Source of the DNA: Flavobacterium sp.
Lineage (GTDB): Bacteria; Bacteroidota; Bacteroidia; Flavobacteriales; Flavobacteriaceae
Assembly (NCBI RefSeq): GCF_020217025.1
Contig: NZ_JAIWOF010000037.1
Location: forward strand, 1-10,000
DNA: 10,000 nt
Direction: 5' to 3'
Positions 6,707 to 10,000 of the stretch are shown one piece after another. The notes below the pieces were generated by a model. That model searched no databases, had not been told where the DNA came from, and saw only the letters and a program-made list of their open reading frames with translations. How positions within the stretch are numbered: the stretch's first letter is position 1; each line of letters opens with the position of its first letter. The position numbers were made by a program, and so were the translations under genes.

Positions 6707-7327
6707 ATGAAAATAAAATTTTTAAAAACAATTTTCTTGTTAGCACTTAGTACAAGTGCATTAACAAGTTGTGTAGGAGATGATGATTATGTCATTCCTA
6801 CAGTGTTTAGCTATGCCTTCAATGAAGGATTTGAATCTTCACCTACAGGAAGTGGTTCTGTTGAAGTGCCAATCGCTTTAGAAGGATGGGTGAACTATAA
6901 TGCAACATCAACTCGTCTATGGCATGCAAGAACATTTTCAAACAACATTTATACTGAATTTTCTTCATTCTATTCTGCTGCTGGAACAAATGATGTGGCT
7001 TGGTTAATTACACCTGCTATTGATTTAACAGCTACTAGTGGTGAGATCTTATCTTTTACAACTAAGACAAGATTTTCAAACGGATACCCTATGACTGCTT
7101 TTATTTCAACTGATTATGATGGAACTACTGCGGGAATTGCAACAGCTACTTGGACTCCTTTAACATTTACAACACCTTCTACTGATGATGTTTTTGTTAA
7201 TAGCGGTAACATTGACTTAAGTGCTTACGAGAGTGACAACGTTAGAATTGCTTTCAAATATACTGGAAGTAAATCAGGTGTTACAACTACTTTACAATTA
7301 GACAATATTAAGATCACTAAAAATTAA
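6707..7327 (+). CDS. Surface lipoprotein with choice-of-anchor-J-like domain
   Basis: A 206-residue lipoprotein with signal peptide and lipobox LTSC (lipidated Cys22). The residues after the Cys are VGDDDY, an acidic run like the Bacteroidota lipoprotein export signal, so display on the cell surface is expected. The mature part (about 35-204) has the choice-of-anchor-J/MAM-like beta-sandwich pattern: FNEGFES, EGW, a WLITPAIDL strand (99-107), IAFKYTGS (181-188) and the closing LQLDNIKI (197-204). Such domains usually bind ligands or mediate adhesion, and no catalytic motif is seen. The gene starts 11 bases after the receptor stop and ends 5 bases before the next gene, so it is translated from the receptor operon. 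It is probably an accessory capture protein of the receptor. Confidence 0.8.
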   Translation: MKIKFLKTIFLLALSTSALTSCVGDDDYVIPTVFSYAFNEGFESSPTGSGSVEVPIALEGWVNYNATSTRLWHARTFSNNIYTEFSSFYSAAGTNDVAWLITPAIDLTATSGEILSFTTKTRFSNGYPMTAFISTDYDGTTAGIATATWTPLTFTTPSTDDVFVNSGNIDLSAYESDNVRIAFKYTGSKSGVTTTLQLDNIKITKN

Positions 7328-7332
7328 TAGCT

Positions 7333-8655
7333 ATGAAAAAATTAAAATTAGTATTAACAACCGCTGTTTTAGCATCTTTAGTTGGATGTGTTAATGGCGA
7401 TGATTATGGAACACCTGATTTATCGAACGATTGTATTAGTATAGCTGCAACTAAATCAGTACAAGATATTGCAACTTTAGCTAATACTACTGTTCAACAA
7501 TATCCAGATGCTGATTACATAGAAGCTTATGTTACTTCTAGTGACGAAGGTGGAAATTTTTACAAATCGATATCATTTGTTTCTGTTGACGGAGCTAAAG
7601 GATTTACAATGCCGATTGATGATTACAACTTATATACTAGATATGAGCCAGGAAGAAAAGTAACCATTAACATGAAAGATCGTTATTACAATTTTGATAA
7701 TCAAATATCTTCTTTAGAAATAGGTTCACTTTTTGAAGGTAGTGTAGGAAGAATTTCTGGTATTGAATATAAAGATGCTATCTTAAGAAGTTGCGATAAA
7801 GTTGATGAAGAAACTTTAGTACAGCATATTTCACTTTCTGATATCAATGATACTTATTTACACAAATTAGTAGAGTTTGACGAGGTGCAATTCGCAAATG
7901 CTTCTTTAGGACACACTTATCACGATGAAGCATTATCCTATGTGGGTGCTACTGCTACTAATCATTCCGTAATTGATGCAGCTGGAAATTCAATAACTGT
8001 TCGTAATAGTGCATTCGCTACATTTGCGACAGAAGAAATTCCAAGTGAAAACGGTAAAATTCGTGGTGTTTTAACTAAATATAATGGTACTTTTCAATTA
8101 ATGTTAAGAACTCTTAATGATGTTAAGTTAACTAATCCAAGATTAAACCCTGCAATCGAAAACTTTGAATCTTTTGCATCAAACACTGCTATTTTTCCTA
8201 ATTATTTTAATTTAAAAGTTGTAGGTACTAACGATTGGTTTGTAGGTTCTTTCAACGGAAATAAATATTTACAAGCAAGAAAAGGTAACAGTACAGGAGC
8301 AACTAAAATTTTCTTTGTAATGCCATATAATTTTGACATGCATACAAAAGTTTCATTCAAAACTTTATATGGGTACATGTCTCAAACATCAACTCCTATA
8401 ATGAAAGTGTATTACTCTACAAATTTCAATAGTGCTAACCCTACTGCAAACCTTGTAGATATCACTAGTAGTTTTACATTCTCTAATCATACAGGTACGG
8501 GATGGGCAAGTACATTTACAAATTCTGGTGTTCATACCTTTACAGGAATGTCTGGACAAGGGCATATCATTTTTGCTTATGATGTAGCTGCAACTTCAAC
8601 TACTAATGCAGAAACTAGACCAGGTGCTCAAATAGATAATATTTTATTTCAATAA
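7333..8655 (+). CDS. Surface lipoprotein with DUF5689-like and C-terminal beta-sandwich domains
   Basis: A 440-residue lipoprotein with signal peptide and lipobox LVGC (Cys19). The following VNGDDY resembles the CVGDDDY of the preceding lipoprotein and suggests surface export. Residues about 38-267 look like DUF5689, with two stretches resembling OB-fold strands. The first is about 60-118 (IEAYVTSSDEGGNFYKSI, YEPGRKVTINMKDRYY). The second is about 178-267, ending GKIRGVLTKYNGTFQLMLRTL and NDV. Residues about 274-440 form a choice-of-anchor-J/DUF5017-like beta-sandwich (NFESF, GNKYLQAR, closing IDNILFQ). It is the last gene of the receptor operon, 5 bases after its neighbour and before a strong terminator. 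A ligand-binding role beside the receptor is likely. The OB-like part would suit nucleic acid or carbohydrate, which I infer and cannot prove. Confidence 0.8.
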   Translation: MKKLKLVLTTAVLASLVGCVNGDDYGTPDLSNDCISIAATKSVQDIATLANTTVQQYPDADYIEAYVTSSDEGGNFYKSISFVSVDGAKGFTMPIDDYNLYTRYEPGRKVTINMKDRYYNFDNQISSLEIGSLFEGSVGRISGIEYKDAILRSCDKVDEETLVQHISLSDINDTYLHKLVEFDEVQFANASLGHTYHDEALSYVGATATNHSVIDAAGNSITVRNSAFATFATEEIPSENGKIRGVLTKYNGTFQLMLRTLNDVKLTNPRLNPAIENFESFASNTAIFPNYFNLKVVGTNDWFVGSFNGNKYLQARKGNSTGATKIFFVMPYNFDMHTKVSFKTLYGYMSQTSTPIMKVYYSTNFNSANPTANLVDITSSFTFSNHTGTGWASTFTNSGVHTFTGMSGQGHIIFAYDVAATSTTNAETRPGAQIDNILFQ

Positions 8656-8672
8656 GTTATAAGATAAATTTT

Positions 8673-8702
8673 AAAAGCGACTCAAATTGAGTCGCTTTTT
8701 TT
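8673..8702 (+). terminator. Rho-independent terminator of the receptor-lipoprotein operon
   Basis: AAAAGCGACTC (8673-8683) pairs with GAGTCGCTTTT (8689-8699) around a 5-base loop, followed by T to 8702. It is a strong stem 17 bases after the last operon stop and ahead of the hflX promoter box. Confidence 0.92.
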
Positions 8703-8717
8703 ATGCTTGCTATTTCG

Positions 8718-8725
8718 TACCTTTG
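8718..8725 (+). promoter_or_regulatory. Candidate -7 box for hflX
   Basis: TACCTTTG matches TAnnTTTG fully, 18 bases before the hflX ATG and downstream of the operon terminator. This gives hflX its own promoter with a very short leader. No -33 TTG lies at the usual spacing. Confidence 0.5.
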
Positions 8726-8743
8726 TATTCTTAAAGAACGATT

Positions 8744-9967
8744 ATGTTAGAGAAAGAAGTTATTGACTTTGAAAAATCAATTATTGTTGGGATAGTAACA
8801 CAAAACCAAAGTGAAGATAAACTAAACGAATATCTTGACGAATTGGAGTTTTTAACCTATACTGCTGGTGGAACCGTTATCAAACGTTTTTCACAAAAAA
8901 TGGATAAACCCAATCCAAAAACGTTTGTTGGAACGGGTAAATTAGAAGAAATTAAATATTTTATCAAAGACAACGATATTAAAACCGTAATTTTTGATGA
9001 CGAATTAACACCTTCACAATCCAAAAATATCACCAAAGAATTAGATTGTAAAGTATTAGATAGAACTAATCTTATCTTAGATATCTTCGCGCAACGTGCC
9101 GAAACTTCGTATGCCAGAACACAAGTAGAATTGGCACAATGCCAATATTTATTACCTCGTTTAACCGGAATGTGGACCCACTTAGAACGTCAAAAAGGGG
9201 GAATTGGAATGCGTGGTCCTGGAGAAACTGAAATTGAAACCGACCGTCGTATTGTGCGTGATAGAATCTCTTTACTAAAAGAAAAAATTAAAGTAATCGA
9301 CAAACAAATGGCAACGCAGCGCAGTAATCGTGGCGCCATGGTTCGTGTAGCTTTAGTAGGTTATACCAATGTTGGAAAATCTACTTTAATGAATGCTGTT
9401 GGAAAAAGTGATGTGTTTGTAGAAAATAAATTATTCGCAACACTTGACACAACTGTTCGAAAAACTGTAATAAAGAATTTACCGTTCCTTTTAAGCGATA
9501 CGGTTGGATTTATTAGAAAACTACCAACACAATTAGTTGAGTCGTTTAAAAGTACGTTAGACGAAGTGAGAGAAGCTGATTTGTTGCTTCATGTGGTAGA
9601 CATTTCGCATCCTGACTTTGAAGACCATATTGCATCAGTAAACCAAATTTTACAAGATATTAAAAGTGCTGACAAACCTACGATTATGGTTTTTAATAAA
9701 ATCGACGCATACAAATCAGAACATTTTGATGAAAATGATTTAAGTATTGAAAAAACTACCAAACATTATACTTTGGAAGATTGGAAAAGAACTTGGATGA
9801 GCAAATTAGGTGATAAAAACACGTTGTTTATTTCAGCTACTGAAAAGGCAAATTTTGAGGAATTCAGAGAAAAAGTCTACGAAGCTGTTAGAGAAATTCA
9901 TATTACGAGATTTCCATACAACAAGTTTTTATATCCTGATTATAAAGATGCCGTTGAAAACGAATAA
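8744..9967 (+). CDS. hflX: GTPase HflX
   Basis: A 407-residue cytosolic GTPase of the Obg-HflX group, which binds the 50S subunit and splits stalled ribosomes under stress. The HflX N-terminal domain runs to about 175 and shows the typical glycine-rich GGIGMRGPGE (152-161) followed by ETDRR. The G domain follows: P-loop GYTNVGKST (206-214), switch I FATLDTT (231-237), G3 DTVG (252-255), G4 NKID (318-321) and G5 SAT (364-366). An Arg/Lys-rich helix region at about 168-198 links the two domains. It is complete and of usual length. The ATG at 8744-8746 is the first in frame after the promoter box. It is transcribed alone, since terminators lie on both sides, and its role appears unrelated to the upstream receptor operon. 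Confidence 0.97.
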   Translation: MLEKEVIDFEKSIIVGIVTQNQSEDKLNEYLDELEFLTYTAGGTVIKRFSQKMDKPNPKTFVGTGKLEEIKYFIKDNDIKTVIFDDELTPSQSKNITKELDCKVLDRTNLILDIFAQRAETSYARTQVELAQCQYLLPRLTGMWTHLERQKGGIGMRGPGETEIETDRRIVRDRISLLKEKIKVIDKQMATQRSNRGAMVRVALVGYTNVGKSTLMNAVGKSDVFVENKLFATLDTTVRKTVIKNLPFLLSDTVGFIRKLPTQLVESFKSTLDEVREADLLLHVVDISHPDFEDHIASVNQILQDIKSADKPTIMVFNKIDAYKSEHFDENDLSIEKTTKHYTLEDWKRTWMSKLGDKNTLFISATEKANFEEFREKVYEAVREIHITRFPYNKFLYPDYKDAVENE

Positions 9968-9998
9968 AAAAAAGACCTCAATTGAGGTCTTTTTTTTT
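9966..9998 (+). terminator. Rho-independent terminator of hflX
   Basis: AGACCTCAATTGAGGTCT (9973-9990) is a perfect 18-base palindrome with an A-run before it (9966-9972) and a T-run after it (9990-9998). The A-run includes two bases of the hflX stop codon, so the terminator starts within the gene's end. The symmetry allows it to act on the minus strand too. Confidence 0.92.
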
Positions 9999-10000
9999 AT

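Noticed and set aside
6538..6750. Plus-strand 70-codon frame spanning the receptor end and lipoprotein start
   Set aside because: It is out of frame with two well-supported genes and overlaps the lipoprotein start and signal peptide, so it is a frame shadow.
3915..8655. SusC/SusD-type polysaccharide utilisation locus
   Set aside because: The receptor lacks SusC hallmarks, neither lipoprotein looks like SusD, and there is no glycoside hydrolase in the window.

Overview
The window comes from a Bacteroidota genome, most likely a Flavobacterium-like marine or freshwater flavobacterium. The evidence is low GC with A-rich leaders and no clear Shine-Dalgarno sites, promoter -7 boxes of the Bacteroidota form TAnnTTTG, exported proteins cut before Gln, lipoproteins with acidic residues just after the lipid-bearing Cys, and a TonB-dependent receptor with an N-terminal carboxypeptidase-regulatory-like domain. 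No gap without a gene exceeds about 160 bases. I see no tRNA, rRNA, IS element, CRISPR array or phage gene.

Left end (1-374): the 3' end of an unrecognised, extremely AT-rich gene on the + strand, then a hairpin terminator that can serve this gene and the convergent dehydrogenase gene, and a short degenerate repeat.

Minus-strand block (375-3775): in transcription order these are a secreted endonuclease/exonuclease/phosphatase (EEP) family enzyme with its own terminator, then 3-hydroxyanthranilate 3,4-dioxygenase, then an ALDH7-type aldehyde dehydrogenase. The last two are catabolic enzymes of the tryptophan/kynurenine and probably lysine pathways. They may be partly co-transcribed, since no terminator separates them, although a candidate promoter lies between them.

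Plus-strand operon (3915-8655): a TonB-dependent outer-membrane receptor and two lipoproteins with intergenic gaps of 11 and 5 bases, closed by a strong terminator. The first lipoprotein has a choice-of-anchor-J-like beta-sandwich. The second joins a DUF5689-like, OB-fold-like region to a similar beta-sandwich. The EEP gene is transcribed divergently from a shared 139-base region that holds opposed -7 boxes and an 8-bp inverted repeat. The arrangement suggests a capture, import and hydrolysis system: surface lipoproteins and receptor bind and import a substrate, and the exported EEP enzyme cuts it. Nucleic acid or another phosphodiester or phosphate source is the leading guess, but the substrate cannot be proven from sequence.

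Right end (8718-10000): hflX, a housekeeping ribosome-associated GTPase with its own promoter box and a perfect hairpin terminator beginning within its stop codon.
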